Shown one piece after another: positions 34,681 through 43,147 of a DNA stretch of 64,000 nt. A program made the position numbers and the translations under genes. How positions within the stretch are numbered: the stretch's first letter is position 1; every line of letters starts with the position of its first letter. Origin of the DNA: Jiangella asiatica (GTDB taxonomy: Bacteria > Actinomycetota > Actinomycetes > Jiangellales > Jiangellaceae); contig NZ_SMKZ01000020.1 in the NCBI RefSeq assembly GCF_004349065.1, positions 1-64,000 on the forward strand, written 5' to 3'. The notes under the pieces are model-generated. The model searched no databases, was not told the origin of the DNA, and was given only the letters and a program-made list of their open reading frames with translations.

Positions 34681-37332
34681 TCAGCCAGTGCCCAGGTAGG
34701 CACCCAGGGTGTTGGCGAACTGGTATCCGTTCGTGGCGTCCCAGTTGACCGACCACGTCATGGCCCCGCCGATCGGCCCCCACGGCTGCGCCGGTACGAA
34801 GCTGCCGCAGTCGTTCGCCGTCGCCAGACAGTCCAGCGCGGCCGTGACGTTGGACGGCGGCTGATATCCGCCTCCGGCCGCCGAGGTGGTCGCCGGCAGC
34901 CCCAGTCCGACCTGATCCGGGTCCAGGCCGGCCATGAGCTGGATGCACGCCTGCGCGGTGAGGAAGTCGACCGTCCCCTGGGCGTAGACCTGCTGGTCGC
35001 AGCCGAGCATGGTGCCGGAGTTGTAGTACTGCATGTTGACGATCGTCAGGATGTCCTGAATCGCCAGCGCCAGCTGATAGTACGCGTAGGTCGGCGCCTG
35101 GAAGTCGATGGTCTGTGGCGCCATCGTGATGATCAGGCTCGGCCCGGCGAGGTCACGCAGCTGCCGCAGCGCCTGCTCCATGTAGGCGGCGTTGATCCCG
35201 TGCTCGAGATCGATGTCGACGCCGTCGAAGCCGTACTCCCGCATCAGAGCGTGGGTGCTCTGTGCGAAGTTCGCGGCCTCGGTGGCGTTGGTGACGTTGA
35301 CGTGCCCGTTCTGGCCGCCGACGGAGATGACGACGGTGCCGCCCGCGGCCCGGCGAGCGGCCACATCGGCCTTGAACTCGGCCACGGTGTACCCGCCGAG
35401 CCCGGCGCTGTCCAGGTTGAACGTGATGCCGCCGGGGCTGCCGGACAGGTTGTCGGCGAAGGCGATCGCCAGCAGGTTGTAGGCCGTCGGGACCTCCGAG
35501 ACCCGCAGCACCGTCGAGCCGTTGTCGAAGTTGTGCCAATAGCCGGTCAGCCAGCGGTCGCCGTCCGATCCGCCGCCGGGGTCACCGTCACCGTCCTCGT
35601 CGCCGCTCTCCGATCCCGACTCCGATCCGGCATCGGTGCCGCCGTCCGCCCCGGTGTCGGAGCACGGCCCGTCGTCGCGCCACGGCCCCCACTCGCTCGG
35701 TGCGGGCACGTCGCCTTGGGTCCAGTGCCGCGCCGTCCAGGTGTGGCCCGCATAGGAGACCTGGTCCCCGCCGACGTAGACGGCGGACGGGTCCCAGGCC
35801 GGCGCCGTGCACGTCGCCGGCCCACCGTCGTCGCCGCCGGACTCGTCACCACCGGACACGTCACCACCCGACACGTCACCACCGGACTCGTCGCCGCCAC
35901 CCGGGCCGCCGGTGGCCAGCCGTTCGCCCATGAGACCGACGAGCTCGTTCGAATGGTCGCCGGCCAGGTCCCACCACATGGCGCCGCCGAACCCGCCGGC
36001 GGTGATGTAGTCGGCCTTCTTGTCGACCAGCCAGGGGTCGTCGAAGGACCAGAACTCCGTGCCGTCGTACGACCACGAGGCCAGGACCTCCTCGTCGTGG
36101 AAGATCGGCTTGTCGCGCAGGTTCCGGTACCTGTCGGTGCCGGGTTCCTCTGGGAACTCCCCCGGCGCGGCCCCGCCGGCGGATTGCCAGGCGCCGTGGG
36201 TTCCGCCGTCGGCAACGCCGGTCCAGCCGCGGCCGTACAGCGGGATGCCGGCGGTGAGCTGAGACGGCGCGACCCCGCGGTCGACGTAGTAGCTCATCGC
36301 CGCGTCGAGGCTGAACCGCTGGGACTCCTCGAGCGGGTTGGCTGGGTCGTCGTAGGTGTTGGACTGATGCCCGGCGACGTCCGGCCGCCACGTGCCGTGC
36401 AGGTCGTAGCCCTGGACGTTGCCGAAGTCGAGATGGTCGAAGATCCGGGTGACGTCCCAGCCGGCGTCGATCAGGACCGGATTCGCCGGCAGGAACGCGC
36501 TGAGCTCGTAGGTCTCGCCGGTCTGCCCGGCCAGCTCGTCGAGCTGGCGGCGGAACTCGGCCAGCAGTGCGACGAGGTTCTCCTTGTCGTCCGGGGACCA
36601 GTGGTTGCCGGGGTGTTGGAACTCCTCGGGCACACCGGGCCATTCCCAGTCGATGTCGAAGCCGTCGAAGACACCGGCGGCCGAGCCAGGGCCACCGCGA
36701 CCGTCGATGATGGGGAGATCGCCCTTGATGTACAGGTCGATGCACGACGAGACGAACCGCTCGCGCGACTCCGGGGTGGCGGCCGCTCGCGAGAAGTGCC
36801 GTGACCAGGTCCAGCCGCCGATCGAGACCATCGCCTTCAGGTGTGGATGCTTGGCCTTCAGCTCTCTGAGCTGGTTGAAGTTCCCCGCCAGCGGCTGGTC
36901 CCAGGTGTCGGCAACGCCGTCGACAGAGTTGCCGGCGGCGAAGCCGCGCCCATAGTCCGCCCACGCGTCGCCGGCATAGTCACCCTCGGTCGGCGAGTCC
37001 TTCGCGCCATTGGGCCGGTTCGCTTCGAAGCACGTGAGCGTGTCGGGGTGGATGTTGGCGAAGGCGTAGTTGACGTGCGTGAGGTCGGCCGCGGCACCGG
37101 ACGTGTCAAGGTCCTGGACCAGGAAATCGCGGGCGTAGATGCCCCACTGGGTGAAGTAGCCGACGTTGCGATATCCGTTCTCGGCCACGGCGGTGGCCGG
37201 CGCCTGCGGCGCCGACGTCGCCGGCAGGTCTTGGTCCGGACCTGACGTCCCGGCGAAGGTCGCCGCGGCGCTCGTGACCAGCAGGCCGGCAGCGACGCCA
37301 TAGGCCGCTGTCGTGCGCCATCGAGTCCTCAT
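34681..37332 (-). CDS. Secreted chitinase with two GH18 catalytic domains
   Basis: 883 aa. Signal peptide TTAAYGVAAGLLVTSAAATFA. GH18 domain 1 (~55-480) has SIGGWTWS and catalytic DGFDIDWE (D223, D226, D228, E230). A chitin-binding CBM5/12 (~505-557; WDPSAVYVGGDQVSYAGHTW, TQGDVP) is flanked by unusual Asp/Ser/Gly linkers. GH18 domain 2 (~585-883) has ISVGGQNGH and DGVDIDLE (D703, D706, D708, E710) and resembles Streptomyces family-18 endochitinases. Start ATG 37332 with AAGGAG seven bases upstream. Both active sites look intact, so this is probably an exo/endo pair in one chain. Confidence 0.95.
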   Translation of the reverse strand: MRTRWRTTAAYGVAAGLLVTSAAATFAGTSGPDQDLPATSAPQAPATAVAENGYRNVGYFTQWGIYARDFLVQDLDTSGAAADLTHVNYAFANIHPDTLTCFEANRPNGAKDSPTEGDYAGDAWADYGRGFAAGNSVDGVADTWDQPLAGNFNQLRELKAKHPHLKAMVSIGGWTWSRHFSRAAATPESRERFVSSCIDLYIKGDLPIIDGRGGPGSAAGVFDGFDIDWEWPGVPEEFQHPGNHWSPDDKENLVALLAEFRRQLDELAGQTGETYELSAFLPANPVLIDAGWDVTRIFDHLDFGNVQGYDLHGTWRPDVAGHQSNTYDDPANPLEESQRFSLDAAMSYYVDRGVAPSQLTAGIPLYGRGWTGVADGGTHGAWQSAGGAAPGEFPEEPGTDRYRNLRDKPIFHDEEVLASWSYDGTEFWSFDDPWLVDKKADYITAGGFGGAMWWDLAGDHSNELVGLMGERLATGGPGGGDESGGDVSGGDVSGGDESGGDDGGPATCTAPAWDPSAVYVGGDQVSYAGHTWTARHWTQGDVPAPSEWGPWRDDGPCSDTGADGGTDAGSESGSESGDEDGDGDPGGGSDGDRWLTGYWHNFDNGSTVLRVSEVPTAYNLLAIAFADNLSGSPGGITFNLDSAGLGGYTVAEFKADVAARRAAGGTVVISVGGQNGHVNVTNATEAANFAQSTHALMREYGFDGVDIDLEHGINAAYMEQALRQLRDLAGPSLIITMAPQTIDFQAPTYAYYQLALAIQDILTIVNMQYYNSGTMLGCDQQVYAQGTVDFLTAQACIQLMAGLDPDQVGLGLPATTSAAGGGYQPPSNVTAALDCLATANDCGSFVPAQPWGPIGGAMTWSVNWDATNGYQFANTLGAYLGTG

Positions 37333-37813
37333 AGGGTCGCTCCTTGCGATGAAAGCGGTGCTGACAGGCCCGAACCCGGGTTCGCCGGTGCGCATCACCT
37401 CCGCGGAACGGTCGTAGAGCAGGCTGACGCCATGACTAAGCACATGACTCGTCGATGTGCGCGGACGATCGGCACATTGCGTGACAATCGGCCATAGCGG
37501 CCGAATGTCCTGAATCCGAATTGGAAAGAAAGTTAGCAGAGGCCGTCGTATCTGCCAAGGGGCTCGTGACTATCCGTCAGCGAACCGCTCACGACGGCGC
37601 CGGAACCGGCGGCCGATCTGCCGGTCCGCGCTCACCGGCTGCCAGCGACGACGCGGTCGTATCCTTGCTCGAAGCGACGCCGCCCGCTTGCTCGCCAGTC
37701 AGGGCTGTGAGCGCCGAAGCAGCACGGTGCGGATGGCCTGGCCGCCGAGACCCGGCTCCGACGTGGGGCGGTGCGGATGGTTCCACAACGGCTCGAACCA
37801 GCGAGGAGGGCGG
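37333..37813. other. Intergenic control region of chitinase and DUF1707 genes
   Basis: 481 bp between divergently transcribed genes. It contains a perfect 14-bp palindrome CGAACCCGGGTTCG (37371-37384) 39 bp before the chitinase start and an inverted repeat TCGGCC-ATAGC-GGCCGA (37488-37504), both possible operator sites. A 98-codon frame at 37521-37817 has no ribosome site or similarity and is not called. Confidence 0.5.
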
Positions 37814-38263
37814 ATGACCGACCGGCCCGCGCGCCGCGACGACCAACGCGCCAGCGATGCCGACCGCGACCTTGTCGCCGGTGACCTGCGCGACGCGTTC
37901 GGGGAAGGTCGCCTCGACGCCGACGAGTACGAGCGCCGCCTCGACGCCGTCTGGGAGTCACGCACCTACCGCGAGCTGGACCGGCTGACCGCCGACCTGC
38001 CTCAGCCGTTGCACCGCGAGCGCGCCCGCGCGGAGGAGGAGCGACAGAAGGCGATCGCCGATCGCAAGAAGGCCGAGATGCGCGAGTACCTCGGCGAATG
38101 GCGGGCCTGGCTGGGTGGCGCCGTCATCATGATCGGCATCTGGCTCGTGACCGGCCTGGCCGACGGTGACTTCTCCAACTTCTGGCCGGCCATCCCGCTG
38201 GGCATCTGGGCGGTCATCCTGCTCGCCAACGCTATCGGCGGCGGGGACGGCAAGCACAAGTAG
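37814..38263 (+). CDS. DUF1707 domain membrane protein
   Basis: 149 aa, ATG 37814 with GAGGAGGG upstream. The N-terminal DUF1707 SHOCT-like motif is complete: RASDADRDLVAGDLRDAFGEGRLDADEYERRLDAV. A charged helix (RARAEEERQKAIADRKKAEM) leads to two C-terminal membrane helices (GGAVIMIGIWLVTGL and FWPAIPLGIWAVILLANAI). The family is of unknown function in Actinobacteria; two further DUF1707 genes lie at 46.9-48.3 kb. It points toward ispH, 21 bp from that gene's stop. Confidence 0.9.
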   Translation: MTDRPARRDDQRASDADRDLVAGDLRDAFGEGRLDADEYERRLDAVWESRTYRELDRLTADLPQPLHRERARAEEERQKAIADRKKAEMREYLGEWRAWLGGAVIMIGIWLVTGLADGDFSNFWPAIPLGIWAVILLANAIGGGDGKHK

Positions 38264-38284
38264 ACCGGCGCGAGGGCCGAGCCC

Positions 38285-39247
38285 TCACTCCGACGCGGCG
38301 GTCTTGAGGTCGCGGCGCAGCTCACGCGGCAGGGAGAAGATCAGCGACTCCTCGGTGGTGCGGTGCTCCTCGACGGTCGGGAAGCCGCGCTCCCCCAGCC
38401 ACGACACCACGCCGGCCACGAGGTCCTCCGGCACCGACGCGCCGCTGGTGACACCGACCGTCGTGACGCCCTCGAGCCACGCCTCGTCGATCTCGGAGGC
38501 GTTGTCGATGCGATACGAGGCGTCGGCGCCGGCGTCGAGCGCGACCTCGACCAGGCGCACCGAGTTGGACGAGTTGGCCGAGCCGACCACCAGCACCAGC
38601 TCCGACTCCGCCGCGATCTCTTTCACCGCGACCTGGCGGTTCTGCGTCGCATAGCAGATGTCGTCGCTGGGCGGGCTGATCAGGGCCGGGAACCGCTCGC
38701 GCAGCCGCGTCACCGTCTCGTAGGTCTCGTCGACCGACAGCGTGGTCTGCGACAACCACACCACCCGAGACGGGTCGCGGACATCGACCTTGTCGACGTC
38801 GGACGGGTTCTCGACCAGCTGGATGTGCTCTGGCGCCTCACCCGAGGTGCCTTCGACCTCCTCGTGCCCGGCGTGGCCGATCAGCACGATGTCGAGGTCG
38901 TCCTTGGCGAACCGGCGTGCCTCGTTGTGAACCTTGGTGACCAGCGGGCAGGTGGCATCGATGGTCCGCAGGCCGCGGTCCTCCGCCTCGCTGTGCACCG
39001 CCGGCGACACGCCGTGTGCGGAGAAGACCACCAGTGCACCCTCGGGGACCTCGGACAGCTCCTCGACGAAGATGGCCCCGCGCTGCTCCAGCGTCTCCAC
39101 CACGTGCTTGTTGTGGACGATCTGCTTGCGGACGTACACCGGCGGGCCGTAGTGGTCCAGCGCCTTCTCGACGGTGACGACGGCACGGTCGACCCCAGCG
39201 CAGTAGCCCCGCGGCGCGGCCAGCAGTACCCGTCCCTCAGCAGTCAT
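38285..39247 (-). CDS. ispH: 4-hydroxy-3-methylbut-2-enyl diphosphate reductase
   Basis: 320 aa [4Fe-4S] enzyme catalysing the last step of the MEP isoprenoid pathway (HMBPP to IPP and DMAPP). Cluster Cys residues are in [10 protein letters not shown] (N-terminus), [11 protein letters not shown] and [11 protein letters not shown]; the substrate motif [15 protein letters not shown] and the catalytic [21 protein letters not shown] block are intact. Start ATG 39247. It is divergent from xseA, a common actinobacterial arrangement. Confidence 0.96.
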   Translation of the reverse strand: MTAEGRVLLAAPRGYCAGVDRAVVTVEKALDHYGPPVYVRKQIVHNKHVVETLEQRGAIFVEELSEVPEGALVVFSAHGVSPAVHSEAEDRGLRTIDATCPLVTKVHNEARRFAKDDLDIVLIGHAGHEEVEGTSGEAPEHIQLVENPSDVDKVDVRDPSRVVWLSQTTLSVDETYETVTRLRERFPALISPPSDDICYATQNRQVAVKEIAAESELVLVVGSANSSNSVRLVEVALDAGADASYRIDNASEIDEAWLEGVTTVGVTSGASVPEDLVAGVVSWLGERGFPTVEEHRTTEESLIFSLPRELRRDLKTAASE

Positions 39248-39299
39248 GCCCCCATGGTAGGTGCCGTCGCCGTCGGCCCCAGCAGGTACGGTGCCCATC

Positions 39300-40535
39300 G
39301 TGGCCTTGGACACATCCCCGGAGCAGCCGGCACCCGTGCGGGTCGTCACGCAGCTGATCGGCCAGTGGATCGGACGGCTCGGCCCGGTCTGGGTGGAGGG
39401 CCAGGTCGCGCAGTACTCCCGCCGTCCGGGCACCCAGACGGCGTTCCTCACGCTGCGCGACCCGCACGCCGAGGTGTCGCTGACCGTCACCTGCCCGGTC
39501 GGGCTGCTCGACGCGCTCGAGGCACCGCTGACCGACGGCGCCCGCATCGTCGTGCACGCCAAGCCGTCCTGGTACTTCACCCGCGGCACGCTCTCGCTGG
39601 CCGCCGACGACCTGCGACCCGTCGGCCTGGGTGATCTGCTGGCCCGCATCGAGCGGCTACGCAAGATCCTGGCCGCCGAGGGCGTGTTCGCCGCCGAGCG
39701 GAAGCGCCCGCTGCCGTTCCTCCCGCACGTCGTCGGGCTGATCTGCGGGCGCGACTCCAAGGCCGAGCACGATGTGCTGGAGAACGCACGACGGCGCTGG
39801 CCCGGCGTCCGCTTCCGGATCGAGCCGGTGGCGGTGCAGGGCTCCAACGCCGTCGGCCAGATCATGGACGCGCTGCGGGTGCTCGACCGCGACCCCGAGG
39901 TCGACGTCGTCGTCATCGCCCGCGGCGGCGGGTCGGTCGAGGACCTCCTGCCGTTCTCCGACGAGGCGCTCATCCGGGCCGTCGCGGCCGCCACCACCCC
40001 CGTCGTGAGCGCGATCGGGCACGAGGCGGACACCCCGCTGCTCGACCTGGTGGCCGACGTCCGCGCGTCCACCCCGACCGACGCCGCCAAACGGGTGGTG
40101 CCCGACGTCGCCGAGGAGGTCGAGCGGGTGGCCCGGGCCCGCGAGCGCATCCGCTCCGCCGTCCGGCACCGGCTCGAGCGGGAGCGGCACGGCCTGACGT
40201 CGCTGCGGTCCAGGCCGGTCCTCGCCGATCCGCATCACGGCCTGCGGCTGCGCGCCCACGACGTCGAGGCGCTGGTCCACCGTGCCCGGCGCAGCGTCCG
40301 GCACCTGCTCGACCGGGCCGCCGTCGACGTCGACCACACCCGGGCCCGCATCCGGGCGCTGTCGCCGGCCGCCACGCTGGAGCGTGGGTACGCCGTCGTT
40401 CAGAAGGACGACTCCACCGTCGTGCGCGGCCCGGACGACGTCAGCCCTGGCGAGCACGTGCGCCTCCTGGTGGCCGGCGGACAGATCGACGCCACCATCG
40501 CACCGGCACCGGACGAGGCGAAGCCCGACCGCTGA
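39300..40535 (+). CDS. xseA: Exodeoxyribonuclease VII large subunit
   Basis: 411 aa from GTG 39300. N-terminal OB fold ([18 protein letters not shown]) and the catalytic core [66 protein letters not shown], followed by a coiled coil and the C-terminal LERGYAVV segment. ExoVII degrades single-stranded DNA from both ends with the small subunit. Start choice is uncertain: GTG 39291 or an ATG at 39261 are possible, but TACGGT (39287-39292) may be a -10 box that makes 39300 leaderless. Confidence 0.93.
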   Translation: MALDTSPEQPAPVRVVTQLIGQWIGRLGPVWVEGQVAQYSRRPGTQTAFLTLRDPHAEVSLTVTCPVGLLDALEAPLTDGARIVVHAKPSWYFTRGTLSLAADDLRPVGLGDLLARIERLRKILAAEGVFAAERKRPLPFLPHVVGLICGRDSKAEHDVLENARRRWPGVRFRIEPVAVQGSNAVGQIMDALRVLDRDPEVDVVVIARGGGSVEDLLPFSDEALIRAVAAATTPVVSAIGHEADTPLLDLVADVRASTPTDAAKRVVPDVAEEVERVARARERIRSAVRHRLERERHGLTSLRSRPVLADPHHGLRLRAHDVEALVHRARRSVRHLLDRAAVDVDHTRARIRALSPAATLERGYAVVQKDDSTVVRGPDDVSPGEHVRLLVAGGQIDATIAPAPDEAKPDR

Positions 40536-40586
40536 GCGCAGTGCGTCGCCCCAGGGCCGCGGTTCGGGCTGGTAGGTTGGCTGCTC

Positions 40587-40790
40587 ATGCAGGCCGCCGA
40601 ACCCACCTACGAAGAGGCCCGCGACGAGCTGGTGCAGATCGTCGCGAAGCTCGAGGCCGGCGGCACCACGCTGGAAGAGTCGCTGGCGCTGTGGCAGCGC
40701 GGCGAGGAGCTGGCGAAGCTCTGCGAGGCGTACCTGGACGGTGCCCGCAAGCGCCTCGACGCCGCCGAGAATCCCGACGACGCCAAGTGA
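40587..40790 (+). CDS. xseB: Exodeoxyribonuclease VII small subunit
   Basis: 67 aa three-helix protein: TYEEARDELVQIVAKLEAGG, then LEESLALWQRGEELAKLCEAYL, the full family signature. It lies 51 bp after xseA. TAGGTT (40573-40578) upstream with no ribosome site suggests an additional leaderless promoter. The stop codon lies within the left arm of a hairpin. Confidence 0.95.
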   Translation: MQAAEPTYEEARDELVQIVAKLEAGGTTLEESLALWQRGEELAKLCEAYLDGARKRLDAAENPDDAK

Positions 40791-40840
40791 TCGACAGGGG
40801 GTTGCTACCCGCCCGGGGGTGGTTGGGCACTGTCGATCAC
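40787..40840. terminator. Inverted repeat between xseB and the small acidic gene
   Basis: Perfect 11-bp arms GTGATCGACAG (40787-40797) and CTGTCGATCAC (40830-40840) enclose 32 nt rich in G runs. It spans both stop codons of converging genes and probably terminates both. Confidence 0.6.
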
Positions 40841-41373
40841 GACGGTTCGGACCACCGCTCGGACGGGACGGCCTGGCGCGCGCCCTCTCGGGTGAGCCGT
40901 TCGAGCCGCTCCTGGTAGTCCTCGGGTTGTGGGCGCGTCGACGCGCCGGGCCGGAGGTCGCCGTGGGTCAGACCGCGCGCGGCGAGCCATGCCCGCTCCG
41001 GTTCGGTGCCGTCCTCGGCGCGGTCGCTGACGCCGTACTCCATGTACGGGGTATAGCGACGACGGCCCCAATCGTCCGGCGGGACGGGGTACGGGTCGCC
41101 CGGCGCGGGCTCCGGCCCGAACAGGTCGTACCAGAGATTGCGCAGCCACTCGTCGTTACGCCACTGCGACTCACGCCGGCCAAGCGGCCGGTCCGACGAG
41201 TCGCGTATGTGGGCGGCCAGCTCGTCCCGGAACGCTGCGAAACGGTCCTTCGACTCCGAGTCGTTCTCCCACCGCTCAACCGACTCGCATCCCTCGACGT
41301 AGAAGTCAGGCTCCGCGTCCGTGGTGCTGAAGGAGCTCATGACGCGGTCATAGTCGCGCGTCGCTTCCATCAC
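40837..41373 (-). CDS. Acidic hypothetical protein, candidate immunity partner
   Basis: 178 aa from GTG 41373, eight bases after GGAGGA, overlapping the upstream gene by 26 bp. The protein is acidic and aromatic (DFYVEGCESVERWEND, RNDEWLRNLWYDLFG, PPDDWGRRRYTPYMEYGV) with no signal peptide or membrane helix. I recognise no domain. Its tight coupling behind a multi-domain gene with a variable-looking C-terminus is the arrangement of an immunity gene; this is inference only. Internal ATGs at 41370 and 41340 are alternative starts. Confidence 0.6.
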   Translation of the reverse strand: MMEATRDYDRVMSSFSTTDAEPDFYVEGCESVERWENDSESKDRFAAFRDELAAHIRDSSDRPLGRRESQWRNDEWLRNLWYDLFGPEPAPGDPYPVPPDDWGRRRYTPYMEYGVSDRAEDGTEPERAWLAARGLTHGDLRPGASTRPQPEDYQERLERLTREGARQAVPSERWSEPS

Positions 41374-42490
41374 GAATCCGTTCCTCCCATCTGGATGAAC
41401 TCGGCCGTGGTTCGGCTTCCGGATAGCACGTAATCATGACCCATGTGCGATCGATTTTCCGGAAGATCATCGTCACTCCTGGGTCCATCCCGCGGGCGAT
41501 TGGGTCGGTTCGAACGATGGGAACCGGCTCGCCGCCAAGCTCCATCGCGTCGCGCCTTTGCATTCTCCACTGCTCCGCCGTTTCCTCCGCCTGCGTTCCC
41601 TCGCCGCGGTACGCCGTGGTGTCGCCGGGTACCAAGTTGGCGTCCTCGGCGGGAACGAAGATCATTGCATCACGGAGGCCGCGGTTCCGCTCCAGATAGT
41701 CGTGCAGGTCGGCGATCGTGCCGCCGCAGTGGTCCAGTAGCGTCCTGAGCGGCTTGGCCAGCGCCTCCAGCGACGTGAACTTCCCCGCGACATGGCCCAC
41801 ACCATGTTTGGAGTGCACGGAGCCGTCCGGGTCGCGGCGCCAGTCGTTCTTCGGGTCGGTCCGGCCCATGGGGTCCTTCTTCCAGCTCACCCGGGCCTTC
41901 AATGCCTCGTCCGACACGTCTGGACCGTGCAGCTGGATCGCATGCCCGGCATCGTTGGTCACGACCATCGCCATGATGTCGTCCCGGATCGCGGCATCGA
42001 ACAGCGCTCCGTACGCCTCGCGCACATGGTCCGGCACGGTGCTGCTGGTCGGAGCGCGCTCGGCGTCGGCCGAGGACTGGCGCTCGAGGAGCTCCTCGTC
42101 AGCCAGCGCGTCGTCGACCGCCTCGTCCTCGGCCTGACCGGCGTCCTCGCCCGAAGTCGTGGCTTGGGCCGGAACGGGCCCGGGCGAAGCGCCACTTGCC
42201 GGCGGTTCGGCCAGGAGGTCGCTCAATGCACCGGTCTCGCTGGCGAACGCCTCGGTTGCCACGGCGAGCTCTTCTCCCGCCGCCGCCACACCGGCCGCGA
42301 CCAACTCCATGACCTGGTCGGCGAGCGCGGCACCGTCTGGCCCGGCAGCACTGAGGGCCTTGGCGACCCGCTCCGCGTCGCGGCGGGTCGTGGCCAGCAC
42401 GTCCGCGCTCGCCCGGTCGTAGGCCAGCAGCGCGTCCAGCAGCCCGTCCAGCGACCTGCGGATGGGCCCGCCGGTCTCGTCCGTCGCCAT
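41348..42490 (-). CDS. Two-part hypothetical protein, candidate polymorphic toxin
   Basis: 380 aa from ATG 42490. Residues 1-90 are alpha-helical (DGLLDALLAYDRASADVLAT), like an ESX/WXG-type leader but lacking W-x-G. An acidic, low-complexity linker (~95-150) follows. The C-terminal ~230 residues are compact and polar, with WKKDPMGRTDPKNDWRRD, HSKHGVGHVAGKF and a final MIFRKIDRTWVMITCYPE strand pair; the His/Lys spacing recalls BECR-fold RNase toxins. No database family is evident to me. It is coupled to the acidic gene downstream and interrupts the usual xseB-DUF4245 neighbourhood. Confidence 0.65.
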   Translation of the reverse strand: MATDETGGPIRRSLDGLLDALLAYDRASADVLATTRRDAERVAKALSAAGPDGAALADQVMELVAAGVAAAGEELAVATEAFASETGALSDLLAEPPASGASPGPVPAQATTSGEDAGQAEDEAVDDALADEELLERQSSADAERAPTSSTVPDHVREAYGALFDAAIRDDIMAMVVTNDAGHAIQLHGPDVSDEALKARVSWKKDPMGRTDPKNDWRRDPDGSVHSKHGVGHVAGKFTSLEALAKPLRTLLDHCGGTIADLHDYLERNRGLRDAMIFVPAEDANLVPGDTTAYRGEGTQAEETAEQWRMQRRDAMELGGEPVPIVRTDPIARGMDPGVTMIFRKIDRTWVMITCYPEAEPRPSSSRWEERIRDGSDARL

Positions 42491-42534
42491 GCCCACGAAG
42501 GTGGGCCGCGACCACCGGCTGTGACATCGCGCCG

Positions 42535-43065
42535 TCAGCGCAGCAGCGTGACGAAGTCCTCGAGCTCCTCGTACGGGACGGTGCCCCGCACGATGGTGAT
42601 GGCGCCACCGTCCACCCGCACCAGCGCCCGGTCCGGTGCGTCGTCGCGCTCGACCAGCCGCTCCCAGGTGACGCCGTCGATGGAGCTCTCGCCATCGGGG
42701 TCGAAGTCGGCGAGACGCTCGTCGCGGTAGCTCTCGATCTCGCCGTCGGTCTGCTCGATGCCGATGAACGTGTCGCCGTCGATCAGGAACCCCAGCTGCC
42801 AGCGGTCGCCGCCGTCGTCCTGCGAGAAGTCCATGCTGGTGGCCCGCCAGCCCGCGGGCACCGGCTCCGGCGCCAGCACGTCGTAGGCGTACTCGGCCCG
42901 GGCGACCTCCAGTGCGCCCTGGTAGTCGACGGGGTCGGGCAGCCGCGGCTCCTGGTCGTTGAGGGCGTTGAACAGCACCGCCACCAGCGCCAGCACGCCG
43001 GCCAGCACGACGACGCTGCGCACGATGTCGCCCAGCGACGGGTTACCGCGAGTCGAGGTTGCCAC
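42535..43065 (-). CDS. DUF4245 family membrane-anchored protein
   Basis: 176 aa from GTG 43065. A single N-terminal membrane anchor (IVRSVVVLAGVLALVAVLFNAL) is followed by an extracytoplasmic domain with the DUF4245 features YDVLAPEPVPAGWRATS and DRWQLGFLIDGDTFIGIEQT. The family is actinobacterial, of unknown function, and typically sits near xseA/xseB, glpX and fumC. Here it is separated from xseB by the candidate toxin pair. Confidence 0.88.
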   Translation of the reverse strand: MATSTRGNPSLGDIVRSVVVLAGVLALVAVLFNALNDQEPRLPDPVDYQGALEVARAEYAYDVLAPEPVPAGWRATSMDFSQDDGGDRWQLGFLIDGDTFIGIEQTDGEIESYRDERLADFDPDGESSIDGVTWERLVERDDAPDRALVRVDGGAITIVRGTVPYEELEDFVTLLR

Positions 43066-43082
43066 GACAACATCGTCGCACT

Positions 43083-43146
43083 CTCCCCATGATCATCAAC
43101 GGTTGGCTACGCCATAGCGTCGCCAACCGTTGATGATCATGGGGAG
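43083..43146. repeat. Palindromic repeat family B, copy 2
   Basis: 30-bp arms 43083-43112 and 43117-43146 with one mismatch and a 4-nt loop. The core ATGATCATCAACGGTTGGC is identical to copy 1 at 15.45 kb. It starts 2 bp after the modC stop, in the same gene-end position as copy 1. Confidence 0.8.
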
Positions 43147-43147
43147 G

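Noticed and set aside
37333-37560. DasR-type operator before the chitinase gene
   Set aside because: No ACTGGTCTAGACCAGT-like palindrome; the palindrome present is CGAACCCGGGTTCG.
37521-37817. 98-codon frame in the chitinase-DUF1707 spacer
   Set aside because: No ribosome site, biased composition without a domain, and it overlaps the well-supported start of the DUF1707 gene.
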